Source of the DNA: Bubalus kerabau
Lineage: Eukaryota; Chordata; Mammalia; Artiodactyla; Bovidae
NCBI RefSeq assembly: GCF_029407905.1
Contig: NC_073639.1
Span: 45,649,501 to 45,713,500, forward strand
DNA: 64,000 bases
Reading direction: 5' to 3'
This document shows, piece after piece, positions 33,555-44,999 of the stretch; position 1 is the first letter of the stretch; each line of letters opens with the position of its first letter. The notes below the pieces were generated by a model. The model made no database searches. It was not told the DNA's origin and saw only the letters and a program-made list of their open reading frames with translations. A program made the position numbers and the translations under genes.

Positions 33555-33815
33555 GGAGAAGGCAATGGCACCCCACTCCAGTACTCTTGCCTGGAAAATC
33601 CCATGGATGGAGGAGCCTGGTAGGCTGCAGTCCATGGGGTTGCTAAGAGTCAGACACAACTTCACTTTCACTTTTCACTTTCATGCATTGGAGAAGGAAA
33701 TGGCAACCCACTCCAGTGTTCTTGCCTGGAGAATCCCAGGGACGGGGGAGCCTGGTGGGCTGCCTTCTATGGGGTCGCACAGAGTCGGACATGACTGAAG
33801 CGACTTAGCAGCAGC
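33555..33815 (+). mobile_element. BOV-A2 SINE inside L1
   Basis: Full sense dimer from 'ggagaaggcaatggcacccc' to 'cgacttagcagcagc'. The first unit lacks about ten bases before the linker. The flanks 'atgtatatt' and 'atgtatata' suggest a target duplication in the microsatellite. Confidence 0.94.
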
Positions 33816-33825
33816 ATGTATATAC

Positions 33826-33960
33826 TCTTCTTTTTTCTTTTTTTACATTCTCTTTCATTACAGGTTATTACAAGGTATTAAATATAGTTCCCTGTGCTAT
33901 ACAGTGGGTCTTTCTTGGTTATCTACTTTATACATAGTAGTGTGCATAATTTAAAATAAG
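33826..33960 (-). mobile_element. L1 3' UTR, right part
   Basis: Continues the antisense L1: 'attacaggttattacaaggt', 'atagttccctgtgctataca', 'ttatctactttatacatagt'. Order and strand agree with the piece at 33171. Confidence 0.8.
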
Positions 33961-34150
33961 CTATGTAATACATTTAATACTGACACATAGGACATACTAA
34001 AAAAGCATTAATGTTATTTTTTAAGTTGTCATGAGCATCTAATAACTTAATTGTCTCTTCAGTTCTTTATCAGTACACTCGTTACTGATACTTGTTTGGT
34101 GGTACGTTAGAAGGTTTAAAGAAACATGATTTTGAATTAATTTTGATATT

Positions 34151-35258
34151 AAATTAAAAAGCTTCTATATAGCAAGAGTAATCATCAACAAAGTGAAAAG
34201 ACAATCTTCAGAAAGGGAAAAAGTACTTGCAAGCCATGTATCTGGTAAAGGGTTAATATCCAAAACACATAAAGAATGCATATAAATCAATAGCAAAAAA
34301 AAAAAATAAAAAAACAAATAATCCAATTTAAAATCAATTTAAAAATGGGCAAAGGACCTGAATAAACATTTTTGCAAAGACTATAGATGGCCAACAGGTA
34401 CATGAAAAGATGCCCAATGTCATCAGTAATTAGGGAAATGCAAATTAAAACCACAATGATCTGTCACCTCACACCTGTTAGAATGGCCATCACCAAAAAG
34501 ATGAGAGGTAACAAGTGCTGGCTAATATGTGGAGAAGAGGAAACCCTTGCCCATTGTTGATGGGGTTTTAAATTGTTGCAGCCACTATGGACAACAGTAG
34601 GCAGATTCCTCAAGAAATTGAAAATAGAGTTGTTATATGATTCATCTATACCACTTCAGGGAATACATCCAAGGAAATGAAAACATTAACTATAAAAGAC
34701 ATCTGCATCCCCATGTTCACAGCAGTGTTATTTATAATAGCCAAGATATGAAAGCAACGTAAGTGCCCATCAGCGGATGAGTGAATAAAGAAGCCATGGT
34801 CTGTATGTATATGTGTAAATTACACAACCATAAAAAAGAGGAAACACTGCCATTGCAATAACATGAGTGGACTTTGTAGGCATCAGGCTGTGAAATGTCA
34901 GATCAGTTCAGTTCAGTTCAGTCGCTCAGTCATGTCCAACTCTTTGTGACACCATGAATCACAGCACTCCAGGCCTCCCTGTCCATCACCAACTCCCAGA
35001 GTCCACCCAAACCCATGTCCATCGAAATGTTAGATAGAGAAAGGAAAATACTGTCTGATTTCACTTGTATGTGGAATCTAATTAAAAACAAAGCCAAATA
35101 TCAAACTTTTAGGAAAAGAGATCAGATAGGAAGGGAGGAGTAGAGGAAGGTGGTCAAAAGATGCCGATTTCCAGTTATGATAACTAAGTACTATGTACAT
35201 ATTGTATACCCTGAGGATGATAGTTAACACTTCTGTATGATATATAAAAATAATGTTT
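34151..35258 (+). mobile_element. L1MA-type LINE 3' end, interrupted by BovB
   Basis: Sense eutherian L1: ORF2 3' region ('aaaaagcttctatatagcaa', 'aaatgggcaaaggacctgaa', 'gccaacaggtacatgaaaag', 'aatggccatcaccaaaaaga') then 3' UTR ('tgtatgtggaatctaattaa', 'atgtacatattgtataccct'). Stops and frameshifts destroy ORF2. A 122-bp BovB piece sits at 34902. Confidence 0.88.
34902..35023 (-). mobile_element. BovB 3' tail fragment nested in L1, with TSD
   Basis: Antisense BovB tail with three to four TTCAG-type units. The L1 sequence 'gaaatgtcag' (34892-34901) recurs as 'gaaatgttag' (35024-35033), one difference in ten, marking the target duplication. Confidence 0.93.
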
Positions 35259-35527
35259 TTTTAAGTGAGTATTTCATAACAATCCTCATCACAGGAGGAC
35301 TTTTTTTTCTCTTCTTTAAAAAATCATATCTATACGAGACTATGGATTTTAACTAAAATTGTTGTAGTAATTGCTTCACAATATATGTAAATCAAACCAG
35401 TATGCTGTGCATAATTTTAAATGCAGTGGTGTATGTCAATTATTTTTCAGGAAATAAAACTGAAAAAAATTGAACAGAAAAATTTCTATCTTGTTTGGTG
35501 CTTTTCTCAGGGGAGAGGCAAGATCAC
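35259..35527. other. unassigned interval
   Basis: AT-rich; nothing recognised. Confidence 0.45.
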
Positions 35528-35540
35528 CCAATGTAGGCTT

Positions 35541-36107
35541 TTTTGTTTTTTTTTTTTTTAATTTTATTTTATTTTTAAACTTTACATAATTGTATTAGTT
35601 TTGCCAAATATCAAAATGAATCCGCCACAGGTATACATGTGTTCCCCATCCTGAACCCTCCTCCCTCCTCCCTCCCCCTCCATCCCTCTGGGTCATCCCA
35701 GTGCACCAGCCCCAAGCATCCAGTATCATGCATCGAACCTGGACTGGCAACTCGTTTCATACATGATATTTTACATGTTTCAATGCCATTCTCCCAAATC
35801 TTCCCACCCTCTCCCTCTCCCACAGAGTCCATAAGACTGTTCTATATATCAGTGTCTCTTTTGCTGTCTCGTACACAGGGTTATTGTTACCATCTTTCTA
35901 AATTCCATATATATGCGTTAGTATACTGTATTGGTGTTTTTCTTTCTGGCTTAGTTCACTCTGTATAATAGGCTCCAGTTTCATCCAACCTCATTAGAAC
36001 TGATTCAAATGTATTCTTTTTAATGGCTGAGTAATACTCCATTGTGTATATGTACCATAGCTTTCTTATCCATTCATCTGCTGATGGACATCTAGGTTGC
36101 TTCCATG
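35541..36107 (-). mobile_element. young ruminant L1, 5'-truncated, with TSD
   Basis: Antisense L1 behind an oligo-T tail, covering the 3' UTR ('atgaatccgccacaggtata', 'atcatgcatcgaacctggac') and the first part of the ORF2 end ('ctccattgtgtatatgtacc', 'catctaggttgcttccatg'). Duplications 'ccaatgtagg' at 35528-35537 and 36108-36117 are exact. Nearly the same sequence recurs at 40901. Confidence 0.96.
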
Positions 36108-36117
36108 CCAATGTAGG

Positions 36118-36958
36118 TTTTTTAATGTACTATTTATAAATCAATAATAAAAGATCCCTTTCTTCTGTTTTTGCAGCTCCTGGTGATACTGTTATAGCTC
36201 AAGGACTGACTAACATCTGGTAATTTAAATGGCCCTTCAAATTCTTGCCTCATTGTTATTCCTTTTTGCCCCTTCATTGTTTTTTGAATGATGACCTTCC
36301 CTGGACCTCTCATTTTGGTTAATGACCAAATCACAAATCCATGTGATTTAATGATCACAGAACTGAATGACAAAATCACACACCTGCAAACTGTTTCAGC
36401 AGGTACTTCAATCATCTTCACGACTGAAAAAGAAGACTGCAAAGATGATTTAGTGACATTAGCAAAAAACAGAAAAACACACAGAAACTATACCTAATTT
36501 GAAAAAAAAAAAAAAAGGATATTTTTCTACTGGTGACTTTACTTCCTAAACAAGCTGTTCAAAAGAGAGTTTAAGTAATTAAGGCAATTTTGTTTTTGCC
36601 CTAGGTGTTAATTTATTCAAAATTGCTCCAATAAGATATGAATGCATTCTCCTTGTTAAAACAAAATCAGACAATACAGAAGGTACAGTACAAACCCATC
36701 TCTGTGACAAACCCTACCGTCATGCCCACCCACTCACACCTAGTCCCGTGATGACCCTTTGCGAGACAATTATGGAAAACAGTTTGGAATATTTCTTCCC
36801 GGGCTGTTTTCGTGTACATATGCTATCTATCTGGACTGTTGTTGAGTACAGAACTTCATGTTATAGAAATGGCAGGTTCTAAGAACTATATAAAAAAATC
36901 TTTAGGAAAAGATTGAAGAGGAAAGAGAGCAGCAAAAGGAGGTTGCCTGTCTCACCCA
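36118..36958. other. unassigned interval with an orphan A run
   Basis: No repeat family recognised. A 15-base A run at 36502-36516 follows a 69-codon plus frame (36288-36497) without stop before the A run region. A pyrimidine-rich 'ctttcttctgtttttgcag' near 36157-36176 resembles a splice acceptor, but the frame after it closes within about 15 codons. Nothing more can be supported. Confidence 0.35.
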
Positions 36959-37115
36959 ACTGGGATCATTAACTCCTCACATCAGCCCTAGAGGCTCATG
37001 ATGTTTTCTAAGATTTCACCCTGGTTAAGGGACACTCAGGCTCAGAAACATCCTCAAGGCACATTATGGAATTCAAGTTCTACTGGATTCCAAGACTTCA
37101 AACTTAGCTGTTACA
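36959..37115 (+). mobile_element. MIR SINE fragment
   Basis: Ordered match to the MIR 3' part: 'taactcctcacatcagccct', 'gggacactcaggctcagaaa', 'ggaattcaagttctactgga'. Confidence 0.6.
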
Positions 37116-37180
37116 TGCAGCCACTTCTCAATGTGTTTTTCTTTGGAATCTTTTTTTAATGTTTATTTTATATTGGGGTG

Positions 37181-37393
37181 GGCTTTCCCAGGTGGTGCAG
37201 TGGTAAAGAATCTTCCTGCCAATGCAGGAGACATGGGTTTGACCCCTGAGTTGGGAAGATCTCCTAGAGAAGGAAATGGCAACCCACTCAATTATTCATC
37301 CCTGGGAAATCCCATGGACAGAGAAGCCTGGTGGGCTACAGTCCATAGGGTTGCAAAAAAGTCTGACATGACTTAGTGACTACAACAACAACA
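37181..37393 (+). mobile_element. Bov-tA SINE
   Basis: Sense copy from 'gggctttcccaggtggtgca' to a (CAA)n tail 'gactacaacaacaac'. Confidence 0.93.
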
Positions 37394-39640
37394 TGTTGGA
37401 GCATTGTTGATTAATTCATTTGGATCTTTAATTTTTTTAACCATAAGTTTTTTCTTGATATGCACTAACACAGATAATACATGCATACACATGCATATGA
37501 ATCTTCAAATACACAGAAAACAAAAGTGTTATCTTTGTAGAGATAGAGGATGAATAATCCAATAACTTTCTGAGGTTATCTTTTAAAATAACCTCCAAGG
37601 GGCCAGAGACAAACAGTTTTTTTTTGTTGTTGTTGTTTTTTAATATGTCAGAATTCAACTCATATAAACTAATGTAAATACACATTCACATACTTAAGAA
37701 AACTTTGGCACAATAGTCAGTAGACTATAGGACATTACTATGGGGTGAATACAGAAATGCATTTGAATGATCACTAAATCAATGTTTGGTATTTTCAGAA
37801 CTTTGAGTATTTGGTCTGGATAGTAACTTTCAGTCACTGATCAATAAGTATCACTGGGCATTCTCTGAAGGAGAGAAAGAAACAAGTTGATTCTAGTATG
37901 CTTCCTGTCTCAATACTGGTCATTCATGTTCGGGGTCTCTGTCTGGTCCATCTGATCTGGTCCTGGATCTCTCCCTGGTGCTTTGGACACCAACATTCAG
38001 GCTGCTCCTTGGCACTCTCTAGGTGAAGGCACAGTCCTTAAGAAGGGTGGTTGTTCATCTTAAAGAGAATGACATTGATGGCCCTCACTGAGCTTGAGCT
38101 AAGAAGCAGGATCGTGTCCAATTCAAGTTTATAGCTGCAGAGCCCCTTCCTCTGCATCACCTTGTGCTCAAATCTACTAACAAAAAGCACACATCACCAT
38201 TTCATTAGCTCTCCTCTATGTTTCTAAATGAAAAACTTAGACATTGATTAGATATGAGGCTTATTTGAATGTTTCAGTAATATTCCAGATTTTGTAAAAA
38301 GTAAAAAAGATTCCCAAAAGGGCAAGCATAAATATCTAGGACAGATGAGTTGAAATAATTTAATTATTAACTATTAATTTAATCAAAGAGTTTTCATACA
38401 CCTAATATGTACATTAATAGTTTCTGAAGACACGAAAAACAAGATGAAGAGAAGAATCTGTCAGAGAAATGTTAACTATACAATATGAATTTTAAGTATA
38501 ACTACAACGTGTCTAAAATTGAAGGTATAAAGTCTGTTCTATGTAGTTTTCAGAATTATTAGAAATTCCAAATAATTCCACTAAATACTAGTATATTTAC
38601 ATACTATCTGTGTAATTAATAAAAATTGTGAATCACGGTAATTACTTTTTCCTTCACATCCATTTGCTGCTGACATAAAAAAATAAGAGTTCTTTTACTG
38701 ATTCCATTATGTGCATTTCTCATGATTGGTTACATACACAAAAAATATTCAATAAAAATGTTTCAGAGTCCTAGTTGATAAATGCTCTGAGTTCAAAATA
38801 CAATATGTGATTTCTCATAACTAATATACTTTATGCTTAAATTCTTTCTCTGGTGAAATATTTAGTGGATAATTTCTTATGCACTTTTTTTCTTTGAAAA
38901 GCAGAGAATCTTTCATTTGGAAAAGGTCTTATGGAAATGTCCAGAAGGGACAAATTCACCACATATCAAAAGAAGCCCTGTAGGCAATGCATAATTCATA
39001 CTGAAAAGTGGAGCTTTAGTTTAAAAAAAATTCAGAGACTTATTTGTTGGTTCAAAATGATATTTTTTTTCTTTTCAGTTCAGTGAACCTTAGAATGATT
39101 CCTAAAACAATTTGGCACCTTTCTCATCTGTTTCTAATTACAGAGCTCTTTGCTAAAAAGTATGGTGAATTGATATTTAGCACATGCCCGTGTGGTCTCT
39201 GGAATGTGTGCAAATTCTCCATCATCTACTACATAGTTGCCACACCTGAACATATGAGAATAGGTGTGCTTTGAGAAGAAAAATAAACATGCACATTTTC
39301 CTAGGGCAGTAAGTCACTTATGTTCTTTTATTTCATTTCTATACACTGTGCTGACTATATTAAGCATGACATTTTAGAAAATGAAATTAACAATAACCTA
39401 TTTAGTAATTCTCCAATTGATCCTTTGTTTCTACGACTCCTGTGACACATCCACACAATTAATTAACTGATCATCCCCTGCACATGCTCCTTCTCTTATC
39501 GATTAGAATAATTGGAGGATGAAAAAAAAAAAAAAAAAACCACATAGTCTATAAGTGCCTTATTATTTCTGAGAGAGCTGGGCAGACCCCTTTTTCCTGT
39601 GGCTCACACCTACACATCTCTTTATTGGTTTGCTAATTTC
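37394..39640. other. unassigned interval
   Basis: About 2.2 kb, the longest stretch in this part without a recognised element. A TTG run lies near 37625, and an 18-base A run at 39522-39539 has no recognisable source element upstream. No frame exceeds 82 codons. Confidence 0.4.
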
Positions 39641-39649
39641 ACTTCCTTG

Positions 39650-39862
39650 TTAATGCTTACCCTGTTGGCTTAGTTTGAAGTTGCTGCCCTTCCATCCTCT
39701 TCTCTTATCTCGCTTTTCTTTTTCGCTTTCCTCAGCACTTACTGACATTCTAATATTTCATGAGAGCAAAGATCTCTGTTTAACACATTGGTAGACCCCA
39801 AACCTCTAGAACAGTGCCTGGCATGTAGTTGGCTGTCACTCCGTTGTTGCTGAATGAATGAA
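39650..39862 (+). mobile_element. L2 LINE 3' end
   Basis: Ends with the conserved L2-like 3' motif 'agaacagtgcctggcatgta' then 'gctgaatgaatgaac'. Upstream 'catgagagcaaagatctctg' fits the L2 3' region. Non-coding part only. Confidence 0.65.
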
Positions 39863-40239
39863 CTTTCATTCGCCAATAGAAAAACTAGGGCATGAGAAGT
39901 TAGTTTGCCATGATTATATGACTTGGAAGAGGGCACTTGGTTTCCAGTCTCAGCTCCTCACTAGGGTCACTCTTGTCTTCATGGAGATAAACATTCTCCC
40001 ACTTAAGCACCCTAGCACTTTGATGCACCAACTCTCCACTGGAGCAGACAATTTTGCCTTGTTATGGCACAATATTAAAAACAGATTGACTAGAAAATCA
40101 GTGCTGATGAAAGATTCTTTCTTAAAAAATTAAACTGTTATAAATACTCTTTGACATCTATTGGTGGTGGGCCTAGCAATATCACAAGTGGATTGGATCA
40201 TTTTCATTATTATTACTAATACCCCTTTTATTTTGTGCT
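39863..40239. other. unassigned interval
   Basis: A 91-codon plus frame (39858-40133) lies here without known motifs; nothing else recognised. Confidence 0.4.
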
Positions 40240-40610
40240 GACCCTTCTCCCCTCAAATGCATATGTTCAACTCCTAACACCCAGCTCTTCAGAATCTGAT
40301 TGGAAATGGAGAAAGAGCCTTTAAAGAGGTGATTATAGACATATGAGGTCATATGGGTGGACTCCATTCCAGTTGTAGAGTCTACTACACAGACCCACAG
40401 ACCGAGGGGTCACCATGTGAGGATACAGTGAAAAGGCAGCCATCAGTAAGTCAAAGACAGAAAGGCCCTTACAAGAAATTAAATCTGCCACCAGACTGTA
40501 CTTGAACTTCTAGCCTCCAGAACTCAAGAAAAAGAAAAAACAAACAAAATTTAAGCAACCCAGTCTGCAGTATTTTATTATGGCAGCCTAGCAAGCTACT
40601 CATGAAATAA
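40240..40610 (+). mobile_element. MLT1-type MaLR LTR
   Basis: Sense LTR with ordered landmarks 'cctcaaatgcatatgttcaa', 'gatatgaggtcatatgggtg'-like text, 'accatgtgaggatacagtga', 'ttctagcctccagaactcaa' and the terminal 'cagtctgcagtattttatta' followed by 'tggcagcc'. LTR only. Confidence 0.85.
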
Positions 40611-40890
40611 AGTAAATAATTAACATTATTATTAAAGAAGTACAGAAATAAAATTTCCTTTTCTTGAAATTTGTGTGCATATGTGTGTATATACCAGTAA
40701 ATACAATAAAACTTTTTGAAAAGCAATGAATTTACTTTTCACTACATTAATGTGCTTTTTTAAAGACAGAAGAAATGCTTCCAAGAACAGAGAATTAATT
40801 CCACATGCTTCAGAGAACTTTCTACACAAAGATGGGTAGAATTAAAGTTCTGCATCTTCTTTATTATTTATTTCAAATCTACTATTTAAA
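40611..40890. other. unassigned interval
   Basis: AT-rich; two overlapping minus-strand frames of 65-85 codons with no motifs. Confidence 0.4.
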
Positions 40891-40900
40891 TACAGGGATT

Positions 40901-41230
40901 TTTTTTTAATTTTATTTTATTTTTAAACTTTACATAACTGTATTAGTTTTGCCAAATATCAAAATGAATCCGCCACAGGTATACATGTGTTCCCCATCCT
41001 GAACCCTCCTCCCTCCTCCCTCCCCATTCCATCCCTCTGGATCATCCCAGTGCACTAGCCCCAAGCATCCAGTATCGTGCATCGAACCTGGACTGGCAAC
41101 TCGTTTCATACATGATATTATACATGTTTCAATGCCATTCTCCCAAATCTTCCCACCCTCTCCCTCTCCCACAGAGTCCATAAGACTGATCTATACATAA
41201 GGGTCTCTTTTGCTGTCTCGTACACAGGGT
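40901..41230 (-). mobile_element. young ruminant L1 3' end, 5'-truncated
   Basis: Antisense L1 3' UTR almost identical to 35541-35880, with the same oligo-T start. It stops at 'tctcgtacacagggtttt'; 'acagggattttt' on the left and 'acagggttttt' on the right suggest the target duplication. Confidence 0.94.
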
Positions 41231-42195
41231 TTTTAATTGTACAGAGATTGAATGCATAAGCTCCAGACAAAAAAAAAAAAGTTCGGTTATTTCAACACTG
41301 TTAGGAGCTAACTATCAAAGCAAATGTGTGTAGCCTTTTACACATGTGGCTAAATTATTTAGAATTTAGACCAAGAAAAGACTTTATGGGATGGGGGAAC
41401 TATTTTTGCATTGATATTGTCTAAAATTGTCAGTACATTGTGATGATAAAAAGCCGCTTTAATTGATGTTTTATTATCCATCTTATTTTTTTAGTTTGTG
41501 TTTTTTATTTACATTTATTTTTATATTTATGTTTATTTGTTTTATTTATATTTATAAATATATTTATTTTTATTTATGTTTTATTATCTATCTTATAATT
41601 TTCTATTGGCAATGTGTTTCTGATTGCTGAATTGCCTCCCCTCAAAGCCCTAAATCCTTTTTAATTTTAACTATATCTTTAAGTTTCTGCTTCAATGGGG
41701 ATATTTCCAATAATCATTTTCAAATTAAATCTGCTTTTTTTTTTTGTCTACATAGTATATCTCAGAATTTACCAACATAAAATGAGGATTCAGTGGCTTA
41801 ACTGAATATTGACAAAGTGAACCATCCTTTTTGGCTATGTTGTGTGATGGCCCATTTTTTCATCAAGTTATTTTTTCTCACGTAATTTTGAAAATCCCTG
41901 TTAGGCACAGGCCTGTGATTCAGTCCTGTTTAGATCCAGGTGCCGTCATCCTGACAGAAATGTGCTGTGTAGGAGATTCTGTTTGGAGGTTTTCTTCCTT
42001 GTTGTCTGGAATAGGTGCCTCCCTGTCTGTGGAGGAGAAACTCAGATTCCCCATGTGTTCCTCCTCTTCGTGCCACAACAGCTTTGCTTAGAGATCACCT
42101 TGGAATAACACAGAGAAGCCTTTCTTATCCTGAGTAAGGTTCCACCAAACTGCAGAGGGATTGAAAGGTTGAGAGCAAAGCTGCATTGATGCTAA
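41231..42195. other. unassigned interval
   Basis: AT-rich with a T/TTTA-rich tract flanked by long direct repeats (listed separately). An 86-codon plus frame at 41831-42091 has no motif. Confidence 0.4.
41466..41596. repeat. TTTA-rich tract between 21-bp direct repeats
   Basis: 'atgttttattatccatctta' plus T at 41466-41486 recurs with one change at 41576-41596. Between them are about 90 bases of TTTA-type low-complexity DNA. Confidence 0.9.
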
Positions 42196-42365
42196 AATGC
42201 TCCTGTCCTCTGTTTACTTATTTGGTGGACAAATGCTAATGTGCTAGGTATTTCTCTGACTTACAATGAACATATTTATTATCTGTCACTGCAGTATGAG
42301 ACAGACAGTATTCCTACTTCCATTAAGCAAATGGTGGAATTGAGGCACAGAGCTGCAAAAATAAA
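42196..42365 (+). mobile_element. MIR fragment
   Basis: 'atgtgctaggtatttctctg', 'catatttattatctgtcact', and 'attgaggcacagag' follow the MIR order. Degraded. Confidence 0.55.
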
Positions 42366-42408
42366 TAAATTAAAAAAAAGCCCAGGGTAAAAAATTAATA
42401 GTTGGTTA

Positions 42409-42679
42409 ATGGCACGCCACTCCAGTACTCTTGCCTGGAAAATCCCATGGATGGAGGAGCCTGGTAGGCTGCAGTCCATGGGGTCGTGAAGAGTCAGACA
42501 CGACTGAGCGACTTCACTTTCACTTTTCACTTTCATGCATTGGAGAAGGCAATGGCAACCCACTCCAGTATTCTTGCCTAGAGAATCCCAGGGATGGGGC
42601 AGCGTGGTGGGCTGCTGTCTATGGGGTCACACAGAGTTGGACATGACTGAAGTGACTTAGCAGCAGCAGCAGCAGCAGG
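42409..42679 (+). mobile_element. BOV-A2 SINE
   Basis: Sense dimer lacking the first dozen bases, with the standard linker and a six-unit CAG run at the end. Confidence 0.95.
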
Positions 42680-43096
42680 AAACCCATGTTTTTAACCAAA
42701 ACACCTTTCTCTAGAACTTGATGCTAGCATCAAGTCTGTGCAGTTTCCACAGGAACACAGCCTTTCCCCCCAAACAACCACATGTTCTCTAATAGTTGAG
42801 TTAAGATGATTTCTGGAATCAAGCACAAATCTCTCCCTGCATGTTTTCTTTTTTATTTTATTTATTTATTTATTTTTTTGGAGGCTAATTACTTTATAAT
42901 ATGGTATTGGTTTTGCCATACATTTACATGAATCCACAAGAGGTGTGCATGTGTTCCCCATCCTAAATACCCCCCCCCCCAATCTCCCTACCCATCCCAA
43001 CCCTCAGGGTCATCCCAGTGCACCAGCCCCAAGCACCCTGTATCATGCATCAAACCTGGACTGGCGATCCGTTTCACATATGATAATATACATGTT

Positions 43097-43792
43097 TCAA
43101 TGCCATTCTCCCAAACCATCCCATCCTCGCTCTCTCCCACAGAGTCCAAAAGACTGTTCTATATCTCTGTGTCTCTTCTGCTGTCTTGCATACAGGGTTA
43201 TCATTACGATCTTTCTAAATTCCATATATAAGCATATACCATATTGGTGTTTTTCTTTCTGGCTTACTTCACTTTGTATAATAGGCTCCAGTTTCATCCA
43301 CCTCATTAGAACTGATTCAAATGTATTCTTTTTAATGGCTGAGTAATATTCCATTGTGTATACGTACCACAGCTTTCTTATCCATTCATCTGCTGATGGA
43401 CATCTAGGTTGCTTCCATGTCCTGGCTATTATAAACAGTGCTGCGATGAACAATTGGATACATGTGTTTCTTTCCCTTCTGGTTTCCTCAGTGTGTATGC
43501 CCAGCAGTGGGATTGCTGGGTCATATGGCAGTTCTATTTCCAGTTTTTTAAGGAATCTCCACACTGTTCTCCATAGTGGCTGTACTAATTTGCATTCCCA
43601 CCAACGGTGTAAGAGGGTTCCCTTTTCTCCACACCCTCTCCAGCATTTATTGCTTGTAGACTTTTGGATCGCAGCCATTCTGACTGGCGTGAAATGGTAC
43701 CTCATTGTGGTTTTGATTTGCATTTCTCTTTGCAAAGAGTCGGACACGACTGAGTGACTGAACTGAACTGAATAATGAGTGATGTTGAGCAT
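43097..43792 (-). pseudogene. L1 ORF2 C-terminus joined to a BovB tail
   Basis: A 231-codon open frame. Residues from about 23 on are the C-terminal region of L1 ORF2 protein: 'REMQIKTTMRYHFTPVRMAA', a complete C-x3-C-x7-H-x4-C cysteine motif (C50, C54, H62, C67) and 'WYVYTMEYYSAIKKN' near 144. Residues 8-22 come from the antisense BovB tail and the first six from L1 in another frame. Endonuclease and reverse transcriptase are absent, so it is a 5'-truncated dead copy. The C-terminal open frame shows low age. Confidence 0.85.
43730..43770 (+). mobile_element. 41-bp BovB 3' tail inside L1
   Basis: Sense BovB extreme 3' end, 'caaagagtcggacacgactg' then GAACT units. L1 reads up to 'catttctct' on the left and resumes with 'aataatgagtgatg' on the right, apparently with neither loss nor duplication of L1 bases. 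Confidence 0.9.
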
Positions 43793-43818
43793 CTTTTCAT
43801 GTCTTTGTTAGCCATCTC

Positions 43819-44999
43819 AAAGATCTGTTTCTTGATACTGAGTCCAGCTCACCCTCCATCTGCTGCAATTTGCCTTCTTCTTTGGGGAGAAATCTCTGTT
43901 CTTTATTTTGAGTCATTTCCTGCCATCTGGTCTCTACTGGGATGACCCATGACTTTTAAGTGTAATACCTCCCTGACAATAAGTAGAGACCAAAAATTAT
44001 GAGATTGCTTGGAAATTGGAGTGGATATGACATTAGAATATTGCTAGGTGCTTTTGAAAATGTATTTCTAAGGTAGGAGAAAGTTTGCAGATGTTTTTGG
44101 GAGATCAAGCATGTTGGAGATCATTTAACACTGATGCAGTAAGTGTTGGAATCTAATCTTTAATGTCTTCAAATTCATTTACTCCACCCATATTTCCAAG
44201 AATGTCAGTTCTGCAGAGTTTGTTTTTATCGTTCTTGATACCCTTGATGCCAATCTGCTACCACATAAGATGTCCTACACTCTTCTAGATGGATCCATTT
44301 TAATATATTTTATTTATTTTCTCTTGTTTCTTATTTTATTCTAAAAATAAAAGAAAAAAAGACTTTTCTCTCTCAGTAACAGAGTGAAAAGAGAAAATTA
44401 CTAAAAACCCAGGACAGGGTAGTTCACAGTTATAGAAAAGAGGGTGTGAGAAAGTATTGAAGGAATGAGAAGTAGGTTGAATTCCTGGGACTACAGAGAA
44501 ACTTTCAAGTGGAAGGAATGCTCTGGTGCCTAGTGCCAATAGTTGCAAAATAGTGATGAAATTACAAAGCTCTTGGGATGCAAACAGAATTGCTTTAGAG
44601 ACTTACCTGCAAGTTAGAGCAGGGAGGAGTCAGAATGACCTTTTAGTTTTACTTTTCTATTATAAAGTCTGTTACATTTCTTGTAAAATGTATTTTATTA
44701 AACTATAAACACACTAAGGAGTTTTATGTGGAGTAGTTGCAATTCTTCCAGAGAAGTAAAGTGTCAAGCTGCCACATTAGGCTTATAGAAACCAGAGATT
44801 CTTAACCAGTCCTAAATTCTACTGATAATGCAAAGGATACCGGCAATCACAAGGCACAGGCACAAGACGGAGACACCTGAGATTATCAGCAAAGCACCCT
44901 GTTCCGTTCTCCCTACAGTGGATGCTCTCGGTTTCAAATTTAACCTGTAAGCTTGTGAGTGATACTCGTAGAAATGAAAGATACTCGAAGGGTATTCTG
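43819..44999. other. unassigned interval
   Basis: About 1.2 kb; no transposon, gene or RNA recognised. Confidence 0.4.

Larger units (their letters stand above)
42846..43818 (-). mobile_element. young ruminant L1, about 1 kb
   Basis: Antisense L1 behind a TTTA/T tail. The 3' UTR differs from the copies at 35541 and 40901 in its first 60 bases, so it belongs to another subfamily. It continues through the ORF2 C-terminal region to 'cttttcatgtctttgttagc'. A 41-bp BovB tail is inserted at 43730. Confidence 0.95.

Noticed and set aside
43356..43757. 133-codon plus-strand frame
   Set aside because: It is the antisense shadow of the L1 ORF2 fragment.
43097..43792. 231-codon minus-strand frame as a host gene
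   Set aside because: It consists of the L1 ORF2 C-terminus plus an antisense BovB tail; both origins are clear from the sequence.
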